Assembly (NCBI RefSeq): GCF_004210375.1
Contig: NC_134834.1
Location: 11,579,857 to 11,643,856, forward strand
Direction: 5' to 3'
Length of the DNA: 64,000 bases
From: Tachypleus tridentatus
Taxonomy: Eukaryota; Arthropoda; Merostomata; Xiphosura; Limulidae
Under the pieces are notes generated by a model. It did no database searches and was not told the DNA's origin. It saw only the letters and a program-made list of their open reading frames with translations. Positions 47,531 to 58,702 of this stretch are shown here, one piece after another. The position numbers and the translations under genes were made by a program. The first letter of the stretch is position 1. Each line of letters begins with the position of its first letter.

Positions 47531-48652
47531 ATTAACGAAAGTGGTAATTAGGCGATTTTTTTTCTTACCTTCTGTATCTCAGACTTTTGTAATCGAAACT
47601 ATCACGTATTTTCAATGGATGTTCTCTACTTATCCCTTATTTCGCATACCAAATTTCAGAGCAATATATTAATAATACCTGAGATATGACATTTCCAATT
47701 TTGACTCCCCTTTTTTTATTTTCTACTTCCTCACACCAAAAGCTCTGAAACTTTATTTGATAGAAGAACGTTATATGGATTTTTTTTTTCAAACGTGGTA
47801 CACTGATATATTTTTTCACAACCTTTAGAAATCTCATTTGATACAAATAAAAGCCACACGTGCAAAGTTATTCAACAAAAATCGCTCAAATTTCACGGAA
47901 ATGTTTGCGCATGCTTACGCAAAAATGTCACGTGAGCATCGGACTTAAATTTTTGTTATTAATTATTCAGTGCCAAATTTTTCGCACATATTTACTAAAT
48001 TCTGTGAAATTATTCTAATTAAAAAGCGCTTAGCATCACTTGATATTAGCTTAAGCAATAAGCACAAATAATGGTGCTTGATACGGTTGTATTGATTGCA
48101 TGGAAAGATGACAAGGAACTGTTAATGTTAATTCCATGGCGTTACTATAAAGGAATCTATTAACGCTGTTTTAGAGAAGAAAAACTATTATCATATATTT
48201 TAAAGAATTTAGTTGGTTCTGTAAATAATAGGGTTGCGATCCTGAAACTAATGTTAGTTACAATGGAGTGTCATCTTGTTTGCTGAGGTTTGTTGGCGTG
48301 TACTGACAAAAAGTCATAATATCTAATAAAAAAAACAACACCTCAGGTGTGAGAAAAGTGCACCAAAAAAGGGATTGAATATTTGACTTAAAGAAACGAA
48401 ATGAAAATTGGTGACCAATCTGGTAGCTACACGTGTTGCATTGAATGTTACAACAAATATTAATTAATTAGTTATATAAGCTGTGTATTTTGTTTTAGCC
48501 ACCGTCATGCTTCAAGCTGAACAAAAAACGAGGCTTAGCTACCGAGTGATTTAATATTTACTATAAAATTCGTGTACTCCAACTACGTGATTAAATATGA
48601 CAATGTAAAAAACATGAGAATGTCAGGTTAATACCCTACGCACTTGTTTTGT
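47531..48652. other. Unique AT-rich DNA, nothing recognised
   Basis: No repeat or exon. A minus-strand frame at 47637-47846 has no supporting features. Confidence 0.35.
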
Positions 48653-48745
48653 TCCAAAAAAAAAATCACAAAATGAAAAACCGGAAACATCGAACGGAAC
48701 TGACGTCACTTGTGATTCAGAAGACGTCCATACTTTGATACAAGC
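48653..48745 (+). pseudogene. Partial copy of gene A exon 7
   Basis: About 75 bp (gaaacatcgaacggaactga, then cgtcacttgtgattcagaag) match exon 7 at about 45880-45945, where the same positions read gaaacatcgaacggaactga catcacg. The copy then jumps to ccatactttgata, which matches intron sequence at about 46121. It looks like a duplicated exon-intron segment with an internal deletion. It encodes NEKPETSNGTDVTCDSED, lacks splice borders and is probably not used. Confidence 0.65.
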
Positions 48746-49138
48746 AATTTTTTCTAAAGCACGTTATTTTAACCCCTTGTGTAGCTGGGAAACTTTAACT
48801 CCTTCGTTTCTGCATTATTTCTCTCATATTAGACAGAAGAACATGTAACTGAAACTACAAGGGACAGGTGAAAATCAAGATCTAAAACTCCCAGGTCACG
48901 CAATCGTAAGGTTGTTATATATAAAGCTCAGCACATAAGAAAGTTGTATAACCTTTAGTAGCATTCTTTATACAAGTTTTAGTAACTGAATAACCACTTT
49001 ACTAACCAATGTTTATCTTTTAATGTGCCACAAAAAAAATCGTTTTTTGTGTTTTATTTTACTATTTAAGAAATTTCTTCTCAGATATTCGTTCATGTTT
49101 ACTCGAGGGATATTTGTCCTAGCCGTTCCAAATTTTGA

Positions 49139-49262
49139 ACACCTTGTGGCACCGTGATATGTTTACAAAGCTACAACGCTAGAAACCGGGTTTCGATACT
49201 CCCTGGTGGGGGAGAGCACTGATAGCCCATTGTTTAGCTTTGTGCTTAATTTCAAACAGAAA
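49139..49262 (+). repeat. Short SINE (type B)
   Basis: Reads caccttgtggcaccgtgata, then gaaaccgggtttcgatactc, ending ttgtgcttaatttcaaacag. Confidence 0.8.
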
Positions 49263-49713
49263 CCAAATTTTGAATTTTTAGACCAGAGAAAAAAAATAAC
49301 TATTCAAAGGCACCTACAGCTAACACTTTGATTACTTTAATGGAATTGATCGATCTCTTGTGATGAACCCGCGGCTCCAAAAAATAGAGTGAAATACAAT
49401 GAAAACGTGATTCAAAGGAAGTATTCTCAGACTTACAGCCCAGCACGCAAACCACTAGGCCACACCCAACATATAGGTAGGTTAAACAGTAACTCCAATT
49501 ATAACATTAAAAGCAATACTTATAATAATAAAATAATATAAAAGTACTCCTGGACTGAAGCAGAAATAACGTGTAATTTTTAACCAGAAGACACAGCCTA
49601 ATTAAAGGTTAGAAATAAATAAATCTAAAGAAATAAAGAAAAATAATAATATTCAAGAAGTTAAAAAAGAAGAAATTTAATTTCTTAAAGTTTATCAGTT
49701 AATATTTTTTTTC

Positions 49714-50058
49714 AGTTAAGACGCTCGACTCGTAATTTGAAGGTCGCGGGCTCGAATACCCATCACACCAAACATGATCACCCATTCAGCCGTGGGGGCG
49801 TTATAATGTGATGGTCAATCCCACTATTCGGTGATAAAAGAATAGTCAAAGAGTTTGGGTGGGTGGTAATGACTATACCTTCCCCTAATCTTACACTGCA
49901 AAATTAGGGACGGCTAGCACAGATACCCCTCGAGTAGCCCACGAGTTGGCAGTGGGATGTGATGACTAGCTGCCTTTCATCTAGTCTTACACTAAAAATT
50001 AGGAACGGCTGGCACAGATAGCCCTCGTGCAGCTTTGCGCAAAATTCAAAACAAACCC
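49714..50058 (+). repeat. Long SINE (type A) with internally duplicated 3' part
   Basis: The head (agacgctcgactcgtaattt, B box gggctcgaataccc) and body run to gatacccctcgagtagccc. Then a second partial body (acgagttggcagtgggatgt ... gcagctttgcgcaaaattca) follows, so about 115 bp of the 3' half occurs twice. It could be a dimer by template switching or a later tandem duplication. Confidence 0.85.
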
Positions 50059-52372
50059 ACACTGCATCATTTATTCTTATAATATAGAAACCGAATTAAC
50101 AATTAGTTTTGCTCCTAATTCTATCTAAGAAAGATCACTGAGTTGCACTAAAAAATGTGGTGTAGTAAATTAGGGTTAAGCTGAATGTATTGTTTGTGGA
50201 ATATTTTTTTCAAATAACATTCATTTAACTTACAAAATAATGTGAAATCTTACATGGATAATTGCACGATCTCACGATCTAAAATGCTGTAAAAAATGTG
50301 TCCAATATGTACAGGTTAAAATAAGAGCTGTGAGTTTCGATTGCAACTGAAACTGTAAATTCAAAGCAAATATCTCATATTAAGATAAATTGAATTCAAT
50401 TCATAACAATCATTATTCAGTACAAGAGTACATTGTGTACTCTGTAGTCCTCATTTTTAGAAAGTATGTGAGACAAAACAAAAAGACAAATGTCTTTCAC
50501 TGATAAAATAAAATCTACCTGTGTTCTCCCAAAAATTTCAATCATTTGGTTTCCTATAAATATATTTTATTCACTTGGAAATTATAGGTTAACGTGTTTG
50601 TTTTTTTTAAGTTGTGTTTCCATCAGGCGGCGATGCTGAAATAATTAGGCAGATTAAATTTCACGCATTAAGTATATTATCAGGTTAGAAATTTCTTAAC
50701 TTTCTGCACAATAGAGGGATTTCATGCTGTGTCGGCGGGAACTTTGTATTCCACGTTCAGTTGGGCCAGATTTCTCTGTGGATAAATAAGAAGGATTCTG
50801 AAACTCAAGGCGTTTTGTGGAAATTGCTAAAACTTTAAAAATGGTTGGTATTTTATGTTATATGAATCTTAAAAAAAACAACGTTGTATTAAAATTACAA
50901 ACTCAGTTGTATTTTCTAACTAGTATTAGTGTTGAAATGAATGTTTCCTGGAATATTAGAAATGGTTATAGTGTCATTTCGGTCTAAATTAAACGTAGGC
51001 CTGTTTCACTAACGCTGATGATAAACCAAAGTGTTCTGACTCGGTCAGTTCTGCCTGAAATGGACATTTTAACTGTATAATAATTATTATTATTTGATAG
51101 TATATCGTAATAAATCGCTGTAGATTAATGTAATGACATGGTAATAACACAGTTAATACAGTTAGTTTTTCTTTTCTCATTTAAGTCCATTTTGTTAACG
51201 TGTTCTTAAAATATTGGCACATTTTTATGTAATTTGTAAAATTTGGAATAATATTAAATTTCGATCATTTTCCCACAAACGCAGGCTTTGTTTTTGTGTT
51301 ATGATGAAGTGACTTTCTGTAGGACTTTACACGTACATCGTAGTAATAGCTTTGCAACTCTCATGGTAAAAAACTAAAACAATAATATTATTAAGTTTTC
51401 GCTTTTTTATTATTCAAATTGGGATTGATAACGTTACTTAAGTTACAATATTTAAGTGCTAAGCCTTTTCAGGCTATCGTATATGCAAACTTAGTCTACA
51501 GTTGTTAAGTCAGAGTAATTTCTATTAATACTATAAAATCTTGTAAACATATATATATATATAATCTGATGTGTAGCATACAACAATCGGTAAAATTTAT
51601 ACTAAATTTGATGAACATTATAATGAGTTTACAACATTGTTAATTATTCTGTTATCAGGATACTAGTCTTTCTTGTCATGGATAATGTCTGTGGTCACAG
51701 CACCCAAACATCCTGGGGGTATTCTATCTATTAGACAAAATGCACATACTGAAGCCAAACTATTGAGTAACGAAAGAGAATCAGTTAGGGGTTAGGAGTT
51801 GTGTGTTTGAACCCATAATGTCCCAACTCCCACTGCCTTCCCAGTCTGCAGCCAGTTGTGGGAAGGTAGTTACCATTAATAGTTTGATATAACTTTAAAG
51901 TAGAAATAAAACACCCTAATCTCTACATTTATAAGACTATCTACCTCAATTTTTTTTTTTTTTTTTGATATTGTGAGTTGTACAAATAAGGCAAAATAAA
52001 TTTATAATAGGAATAAACTACCATGTATTTCTACACAACTGCCGTAATTACAAAGTAATGTTAAACAAAGCTGAAAACCCTTACCTTAATAGATCTTAAA
52101 ACAGTTGCTAGTTACTCAATAAAGTTTAGTGAACAAAAGTAAAGCTATCAAATTAAACTTGTGGTCAATTTTAAGAAAGTTTAATTTTGAAGTTATTTTG
52201 ATTTTTTACATTTCTTTCATTTAACAAAATGTATATTTTTATTTTTATTGGTAGAGACTTCTGAAAAAAACAAAGAAAGTATAGTTTATAGTTAGTAAAA
52301 GTTTCACTTATTAAGTTTCATTTCTTAGTCAGTGGATACAAAAACAGTATTAGGGCCGTAGCGAAATCTCAG
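50059..52372. other. DNA between gene A and CDC7
   Basis: Unique and AT-rich. It contains the E2F-like site noted separately, an (AT)n run at about 51549-51565 and a long T run at about 51951-51967. A first, possibly non-coding, CDC7 exon may lie after 50760, but no reliable border is visible. Confidence 0.4.
50734..50741 (+). promoter_or_regulatory. E2F-like site upstream of CDC7
   Basis: GGCGGGAA inside gtcggcgggaactttg matches the E2F core. It stands out in an AT-rich area about 1.6 kb before the first recognised CDC7 exon. E2F control of replication genes including CDC7 is established in animals; assigning this site to CDC7 is inference. Confidence 0.35.
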
Positions 52373-52502
52373 TCTAACTCATCTGAAAGAAACTGCCAAT
52401 TTTAAAATTGAAGAGGTTATGAAAGTAACTCCAAACTGAAGGATTCGGAGAGAGAGAAGTTAGATTACAAGTCCCACATCTCATCAAGATGCAGAAACGA
52501 AG
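52373..52502 (+). CDS. CDC7: CDC7 kinase, N-terminal exon
   Basis: Ends at donor aacgaag|gtatgg (52502), phase 1. The right part reads YESNSKLKDSEREKLDYKSH, then ISSRCRNE, and its split codon (G|AA) joins exactly to the exon at 52993. The left border is a candidate acceptor (gaaatctcag| at 52372); between it and about 52411 the frame meets two stops in a T/A-run area (ccaattttaaaattgaag). Either the exon starts later or the consensus has base errors. The sequence precedes the kinase domain and is poorly conserved in the family; assignment rests on phase and position. Confidence 0.5.
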
Positions 52503-52669
52503 GTATGGGAAAACAGCATTGTCATTATACCTCTGTAAGAAGTAAAATAAAACTGGTTTGAACATATTTATTCTCAGTTTAACTGAATCGAACTGCGCAC
52601 GGTAGTCACTGGCTAAATTTGTTAGTGTTTATTATGCTTCTGTTAGCTGTATGTATTAATTGTTTGTCT

Positions 52670-52887
52670 TTTGTTTGTTTGTTTGTTTTGAATTTCGCAA
52701 AAGCTACTCGAGGGCTATCTGTGCTAGTCAGTCCCTAATTCAGCAGTGTAAGACTAGAGGAAGGCAACTAGTCATCACCACCCACCGCCAACTCTTGGGC
52801 TACTCTTTACCAACTAATAGTGGGATTGACCATCACATTATAACGTCCCCATGGCTGAAAGGGAGAGCATGTTTGGTGCGACGGGGA
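52670..52887 (-). repeat. Truncated long SINE (type A) in CDC7 intron
   Basis: The (TTTG)n tail and body are present; the tRNA head stops just after the tggtgcgacgggg segment. It lies between the first two recognised CDC7 exons. Confidence 0.88.
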
Positions 52888-52992
52888 ATGTATTAATTAT
52901 TGGATATTAATAAACGGACATGTCGGTACTATAAAAATTTATCTAGAATAATTTTGGCACATTTATGGACGTTTAATTTTTTTGTGATTTAG

Positions 52993-53073
52993 AAGACAAC
53001 GATATTACAAACATGTTGAAGAATATTCCTCAAGTTGAGAAACTTTTTGCAGTGAAAGAAAAGATTGGTGAAG
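52993..53073 (+). CDS. CDC7: CDC7 kinase, exon with start of kinase domain
   Basis: Acceptor tgtgatttag| and donor gtgaag|gtaagc enclose 81 bp. It reads EDNDITNMLKNIPQVEKLFA, then VKEKIGEG. Animal CDC7 proteins have the same pattern (human ...VPQLSNVFKIEDKIGEG), the last residues being the first half of the glycine-rich ATP loop. The intron splits the loop's second Gly (phase 1). The known role is the DBF4-dependent kinase that phosphorylates MCM2-7 to start DNA replication in the nucleus. Confidence 0.88.
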
Positions 53074-53483
53074 GTAAGCAGAAGTGTGTAATTACTAGAG
53101 TTTTAAACTTTAACAAAATGAGGTGTGGTAAGTTCATTGTGTGTTTTAGAAGCTTTAATAACATGTTTGAGGTGTTAAAGTTAATCAATAAAATCATGTA
53201 GTCGTTTGTTTTCAAAGTTCTATAGTTCAGAGAATCATTGACAATAATTAAACTTAGTTTAAATGTAGTTCAAAACTTCTTTATAGAATTTATTAAGTTT
53301 GGCACTAAGATTCTTTTCAGTGCAGGATAGAAATAGCTGTTCATACATTCATGCATTAGGAATCGTGTGTCACCTTTTTTATTTTATTATTAGTATATTT
53401 GTGTGTCACCTTCTTATTTTGTTATTAGTATACTTGTAAATTAGACTCCTTGTATCAGTATGAAAATAAATGTTGGTAGTTTA

Positions 53484-53890
53484 GAAATAATAAACCTTGA
53501 GATAAGTTCTCCGTTTGTTAGTATGTCTGGACTTAAAGATGTTGAAACCTTGAGATAAGTTCTCCGTTTGTTGGTATAGAATGTCTGGACTTAAAGATGT
53601 TGGAAACCTTGAGATAAGTTCTCCGTTTTGTTGGTATAAAATGTCTGGACTTAAAGATGTTGAAACCAGATAAGTTCTCCGTTTGTTGGTATAAAATGTC
53701 TGGACTTAAAGATGCTGAAACCTTGAGATAAGTTCTCCGTTTTGTTGGTATAAAATGTCTGGACTTAAAGATGTTGAAACCTTGAGATAAGTTCTCCGTT
53801 TTGTTGGTATAAAATGTCTGGACTTAAAGATGTTGAAACCTTGAGATAAGTTCTCCGTTTTGTTGGTATAAAATGTCTGGACTTAAAGAC
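53484..53890. repeat. Minisatellite, 59-bp unit, in CDC7 intron
   Basis: Seven copies of gttgaaaccttgagataagt, tctccgttttgttggtataa, aatgtctggacttaaagat. T-run length varies between units (gttt or gtttt). Confidence 0.92.
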
Positions 53891-53935
53891 GATAACCTAT
53901 TTAAAAAGTACTCATGATGGTTGTCATGTAGTATT

Positions 53936-54135
53936 TAACACAGTCTGAGGTATTTAACAGACAGTCTTGGTGGCCGACTGAGGTATTTAACAGACAGTCT
54001 TGGTGGCGACAGAGGTATTTAACAGACAGTCTTGGTGGCCGACTGAGGTATTTAACAGGCATAGTCTTGGTGGCGACTGAGGTATTTAACAGGCATAGTC
54101 TTGGTGGCCGACTGAGGTATTTAACAGACATTGCC
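53936..54135. repeat. Minisatellite, ~33-bp unit, in CDC7 intron
   Basis: About six copies of gaggtatttaacagacagtc plus ttggtggccgact. Confidence 0.92.
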
Positions 54136-54191
54136 ATGGTGGTTGTCCTAAGACAGAATGTTGGATCTCAAGGAACACTAATTCTTCACGA

Positions 54192-54440
54192 ATGAACAAA
54201 GTTTCAAGTCGTATACATGATATGGAAGAGAAATTATTTGATAATTATCAAAAACATGGTGCTGTAATGAATCAGATAGACAAAGCCCACTAGTATAGCA
54301 AGGTCCGATATGGCAGAAGATATGGGTTAGTTGAAGTAACTTACAAGAGAATTGAAAGAAGGAACATTGAATCGCTCCATACAAACAACTCTTCTCCTGT
54401 TTCAGTGAAGTTCGATTCTGTAGGTTTGAGTTGGAAGTAA
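54192..54440 (+). other. Unassigned open frame in CDC7 intron
   Basis: 83 codons from ATG to TAA interrupted by one TAG at 54291-54293. Before it the frame reads MNKVSSRIHDMEEKLFDNYQ, then KHGAVMNQIDKAH; after it YSKVRYGRRYGLVEVTYKRI, then ERRNIESLHTNN. Composition is protein-like and unusual for this AT-rich area. No family recognised. It lies between CDC7 exons whose phases join directly, so it is not part of CDC7. It could be an old retrocopy or a chance frame. Confidence 0.3.
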
Positions 54441-54642
54441 TTCAGTCAGTACTAGATGGGGGTTATTACAGCTCTCTGATGGACAGTTGTACTGAAATGT
54501 TTGTTTTATTAATCATTACAGATAAATTGAATTGGTAATATATTAAACCTAACAGCACACAAAATGTATGTAGATATCTAACTGATTTGTTAAAGTGTTT
54601 GTGATAATGTGGTATTTTTTATGTTTATTTTTTTATATGCAG

Positions 54643-54776
54643 GAACTTTCAGTAAGGTTTTAGAGCTTCCTTGAAGAGGAAAGAAAACTCTAAAGAAGAC
54701 TTTGCATTGAAATACTTAATACCAACTAGTCACCCCAGAGAATTGCAAATGAACTCCGATGCATGAAAGAGGTTGG
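54643..54776 (+). CDS. CDC7: CDC7 kinase, exon with catalytic Lys and alpha-C Glu
   Basis: Acceptor tatatgcag| and donor gaggttgg|gtgagt. It opens G-TFSKV, completing the glycine loop GEGTFS. In the next frame it reads ASLKRKENSKEDFALKYLIP, then TSHPR, and in a third frame [12 protein letters not shown]. Human CDC7 has [20 protein letters not shown] at this place, so the identity is secure. The Lys of ALKYL is the ATP-binding Lys and the Glu of ANELRC its salt-bridge partner. Two one-base losses (near 54660 and 54740) break the frame. With a conserved protein sequence on both sides, I take these as consensus errors rather than decay. Confidence 0.9.
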
Positions 54777-55593
54777 GTGAGTGGCTAAGCTGGTATCAGT
54801 AGTGTTGAGTTGAATTTACGCGTTTAGTGCTCTGTTAAAGTCTTTCGTAGCTATTCTATGGATGTCCCAGAGAATTATCATAAGAAATTAATTTATAAAC
54901 CATTAAATAATTATGAACTGTAGTTTGGAAAGTAGAAAACATGATTAAAAGCTTTGTTTGTTAATCAGTAGATTATACAACTTATTTCTGTTTTACCACA
55001 TAAATTACGTGCATCTAATAAGCTACTGAGTGCAACAAATGTGTCCATGTTTCCATCTGTTGGTGCTGAGGTTTAAGAACTTTTCGGGTCCAAGAAAACC
55101 CTAAATGACAAATACAGGGTTTAAAAAACACACAACGTGGTATACTGTTGAAACGGAGAAAGCTGACAAATCAGTGGAACCAGTACAGAATGCGTCTAAT
55201 ATTTGTGTGATGAAACACACCAAAAGAAAGGAAAATTTCAATATAGCATGGTTTTTTTTTATTCTGTTTATTAGGCTTATAACCGTGATTTATTTTAGCC
55301 ACTGAACTGTGAGATACTCACAGCCACTTTGTAAGTGGTGGAATTTCATGTAGTCAAATAGCAGTTATTATACCTTAGGTTTAGATATTTTAAAAACAAA
55401 ATTTATGGTTGGGTGATAGTTTAATATTTGGAGTCACTACTGAAACGTTTTCTCTACATTACTACATAATCCTTATTATTCAAGAGACATAGTTTTGTTG
55501 TCTCTCAATTGGTATACCAGGATTTAAGGTTGTTCAACAGTACTTCTGATTTAGTAAACAATAATATTAAAGAACCCAGTAATTGGAAATTTT
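54777..55593. other. CDC7 intron sequence up to the gap, one weak candidate exon
   Basis: No kinase exon (hinge, HRD or DFG) is seen here, so the rest of CDC7 must lie in the gap or elsewhere. A frame at 55105-55257 (FKKHTTWYTVETEKADKSVE, then NASNICVMKHTKRKENFNI) looks protein-like and follows an acceptor-like acaaatacag. It might be a CDC7 insert-region exon but cannot be placed. Confidence 0.35.
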
Positions 55594-56093
55594 NNNNNNN
55601 NNNNNNNNNNNNNNNNNNNNNNNNNNNNNNNNNNNNNNNNNNNNNNNNNNNNNNNNNNNNNNNNNNNNNNNNNNNNNNNNNNNNNNNNNNNNNNNNNNNN
55701 NNNNNNNNNNNNNNNNNNNNNNNNNNNNNNNNNNNNNNNNNNNNNNNNNNNNNNNNNNNNNNNNNNNNNNNNNNNNNNNNNNNNNNNNNNNNNNNNNNNN
55801 NNNNNNNNNNNNNNNNNNNNNNNNNNNNNNNNNNNNNNNNNNNNNNNNNNNNNNNNNNNNNNNNNNNNNNNNNNNNNNNNNNNNNNNNNNNNNNNNNNNN
55901 NNNNNNNNNNNNNNNNNNNNNNNNNNNNNNNNNNNNNNNNNNNNNNNNNNNNNNNNNNNNNNNNNNNNNNNNNNNNNNNNNNNNNNNNNNNNNNNNNNNN
56001 NNNNNNNNNNNNNNNNNNNNNNNNNNNNNNNNNNNNNNNNNNNNNNNNNNNNNNNNNNNNNNNNNNNNNNNNNNNNNNNNNNNNNNNNNNNNN
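55594..56093. other. Assembly gap, 500 Ns
   Basis: Exactly 500 N, a conventional filler length when contigs are joined without knowing the distance. It interrupts the CDC7 gene after its third recognised exon. Frames running through it are meaningless. Confidence 0.99.
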
Positions 56094-56204
56094 GGGGAAA
56101 TCTTAACAAAAAGCAATATAGAGCATCTAACGGACCAGTTACACGCACTAAGTCTTCGAGCCTTTATGCACTGTATTTTAAATACATATATATATTTCCA
56201 GCTC

Positions 56205-56430
56205 TGACACGGCTTGGTGGTGAGGGCGCTTCATTTCGCAATCTGAGGTTCACAGGTTCGAATCCCCTTCACCGAACATTTCATCTTTTAGCCGTGGTGT
56301 CGTTATAACTTGTTAGTCAATTCCACTGTACACTGATAAGAGAGTAGCCAAAGAGTTGGCGGCGAGTGTTGTTGTCTTGTTGCTCTCCTTCCAGGCTATT
56401 ATTGCTAAATTAAAGACGGCTTGACAAACG
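56205..56430 (+). repeat. Diverged long SINE (type A), second copy
   Basis: Counterpart of the element at 4066, inside the duplicated block; same divergence pattern. Confidence 0.75.
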
Positions 56431-56484
56431 AAATAACAGTTTTTAAAGTGACTTACCAGTAAGTGTTAAATTTCAGGTTCTAAT

Positions 56485-56762
56485 GTGTTTGTTTGTTTGT
56501 TTTGTTTTGAATTTCACGCAAAGATACACGAGGGCTATCTGCGCTAGCCGTCCCCATTTAGCAGTGTAAGACTAGAGGGAAGGCAAGTAGTCATTACCAC
56601 CCACCGCCAACTCTTGGGCTACTCTTTTACCAACGAATGGGATCGACTGTCACATTATAACGCTCCCACGGATGAAAGGATGAGCATGTTTTGTAACAGG
56701 GATTCGAACCCACGACCCTCGGATTACGAGTCGAGGACCTTAACCATCTGGCCATGGCGGGC
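56485..56762 (-). repeat. Long SINE (type A), second copy
   Basis: Counterpart of 4352-4631. Small differences include gtccccatttagc for gtccctaatttagc and loss of a gt in ttttgtaacaggg. Confidence 0.9.
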
Positions 56763-57119
56763 TCCTTCTGGTTCTGCGAACACTTGTTATTTTAATATAA
56801 TTGTTTAAAACATTCAAGTATTCTAGTTCAGCATGTTGTATATCGAAGTTGCTACAGATGGTGTGGGGCGTTCTTCCAAAATGACACCGTCAATGAATTC
56901 TAAGTAGAAGATTGGTACATACAGCTAACATACACGATAAAAATTATGGGACAGACTCTCCCACCCTAGGGAACAAATGTTCTTACCTTTTTTTTTTTTT
57001 CAGAAAGTTGTACAGCTTGTGAGGGTTCGCTGAAGTTACTTTGACTTAATCGTCCAGACCTAAGACTGTCGCGTCATCCAGTGTCGAACATATTTATATC
57101 GAGAAAACAGACGATCTTT

Positions 57120-57388
57120 TGTTTTTTTGAATTTCGCGCAAAGCTACTGAGGGCTATATGCGCTAACCGTCCCTAATTTAGCAGTGTAAGACTAGAGGGA
57201 AGGCAGCTAGTCATCACCACCCACCGCCAACTCTTGGGCTACTCTTTACCAACGAATAGTGGGATTGACCGTAACATTATAACAGCCTCACGGCTGAAAA
57301 GGCGAGCATGCTTGGTGCGACGGGGATACGAACCCGCGACCCTCGGATTACAAATCGCACGCCTTAACCCACCTGGCTATGCCGGGCC
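57120..57388 (-). repeat. Long SINE (type A), second copy
   Basis: Counterpart of 4987-5261, differing by single-base losses (gctactgagggc, ctctttacc). Confidence 0.9.
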
Positions 57389-57497
57389 TAAAGCAGACGA
57401 CAATACACTAATTTTTATCGTCACTATTGTTTCGTTAATTTAATTTTTGTTGTTTATATACATTTTTCTGAATCTGCTTTACTTTTCTGTGAATTAA

Positions 57498-57735
57498 CCT
57501 GTTCAGTGCCGTAGACGAGATAACTCGTCCAAGCCGATGGTAACACAGTGCCACGGACGAGTTAATTGTTCTCAATTATACCTAACTTCAACGCTAGAAG
57601 TCAGCACCATACATGCATTTAACCTACTTACAAACTGTTTCACTTTCGATCCAAAATGGCGTCACGGAAAAAGTTACAAAATGAAGAAGCATTACTGTTG
57701 TATTGTAGCAGCTGAAACACTTGGCAGTCAACAGG
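57498..57735. mobile_element. piggyBac-like MITE, second copy
   Basis: Counterpart of 5371-5609, with TTAA on both sides (57494-57497 and 57736-57739). One base shorter than copy 1 (ttaattgttctc for ttaattcgttctc). Confidence 0.72.
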
Positions 57736-58702
57736 TTAATAGATGATCTCCAGAAAGGTGTATAATCTACCGCGAATAAATTATACGTTATAGGATTTTG
57801 CCCATATAGCTAACGAGGTTGATCGGGCGGTAGCTGTCCTGTTTATTCACTAGCTATGAAACGTTAAAATAGTAGACTGCTTTGAATGAACGGTTGAATA
57901 ATACTTTGGCTTTGTTGGTTTAGTTTTTATTCATGTATCGTTTGTATAAGGTAGAAAAAATAGATTACAATCAGCAGATGGCGTTGTGCAATGTTTAGTG
58001 GATAATTGTTAACATTAATGTAACAGTTGAAACATATAAATATTTAATAACATAGGTAATGGGATAAGACCCTTCATATCTTGAGCCCGAGAAGTCCCTA
58101 ATCTAACTTTATTTATTTTATAAAAGTACCTAAAATTATATGTTTAAGTTTTCAGTTTTATTTGTTAGAAATATTTCATTATTACGTTTACATTTCCGTC
58201 CAGATGAGTGTTATCAAAGTCTCCAAATGCGTTTACAGCTTACTTTCTGTGCATCAAATTTTAAATAACGAAACAGCCTACAGTTTCGGTAATTTTGACT
58301 CTGAATTCATTGTTTCGATCTCAAAAAAATTTCAATGTACTCTGGAAAATATATCGATGACTAGAAAGAACCATACTGGATAACTGGAATTATAATTAAT
58401 ACAATGTATATATTCAAATAGAGGGACAAAACAGAAAAAAGGCTGAATGATCGTGATTGGACAAAAATTATGAAACGTCAGTGACACGAGGATGATTTTC
58501 CTGACGGGCCGCGTTCTACGATATGATAAGTAGATAACACTGTTTGTCCTAAAATTTTCATTTTTTGCGTTATTGGTTTCCTGTTTTTTATTTCTGTTTA
58601 AATATGTCATCCATATGTGCATATATGTATATAAATATGGTATCCAGTTAGACAAATAATCCACTTTAGAGTTTCTACTAATGAAACTGAAAATAATTTG
58701 TT

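Noticed and set aside
55505-56308. Four frames of about 200 codons on both strands
   Set aside because: They consist of unknown bases from the assembly gap.
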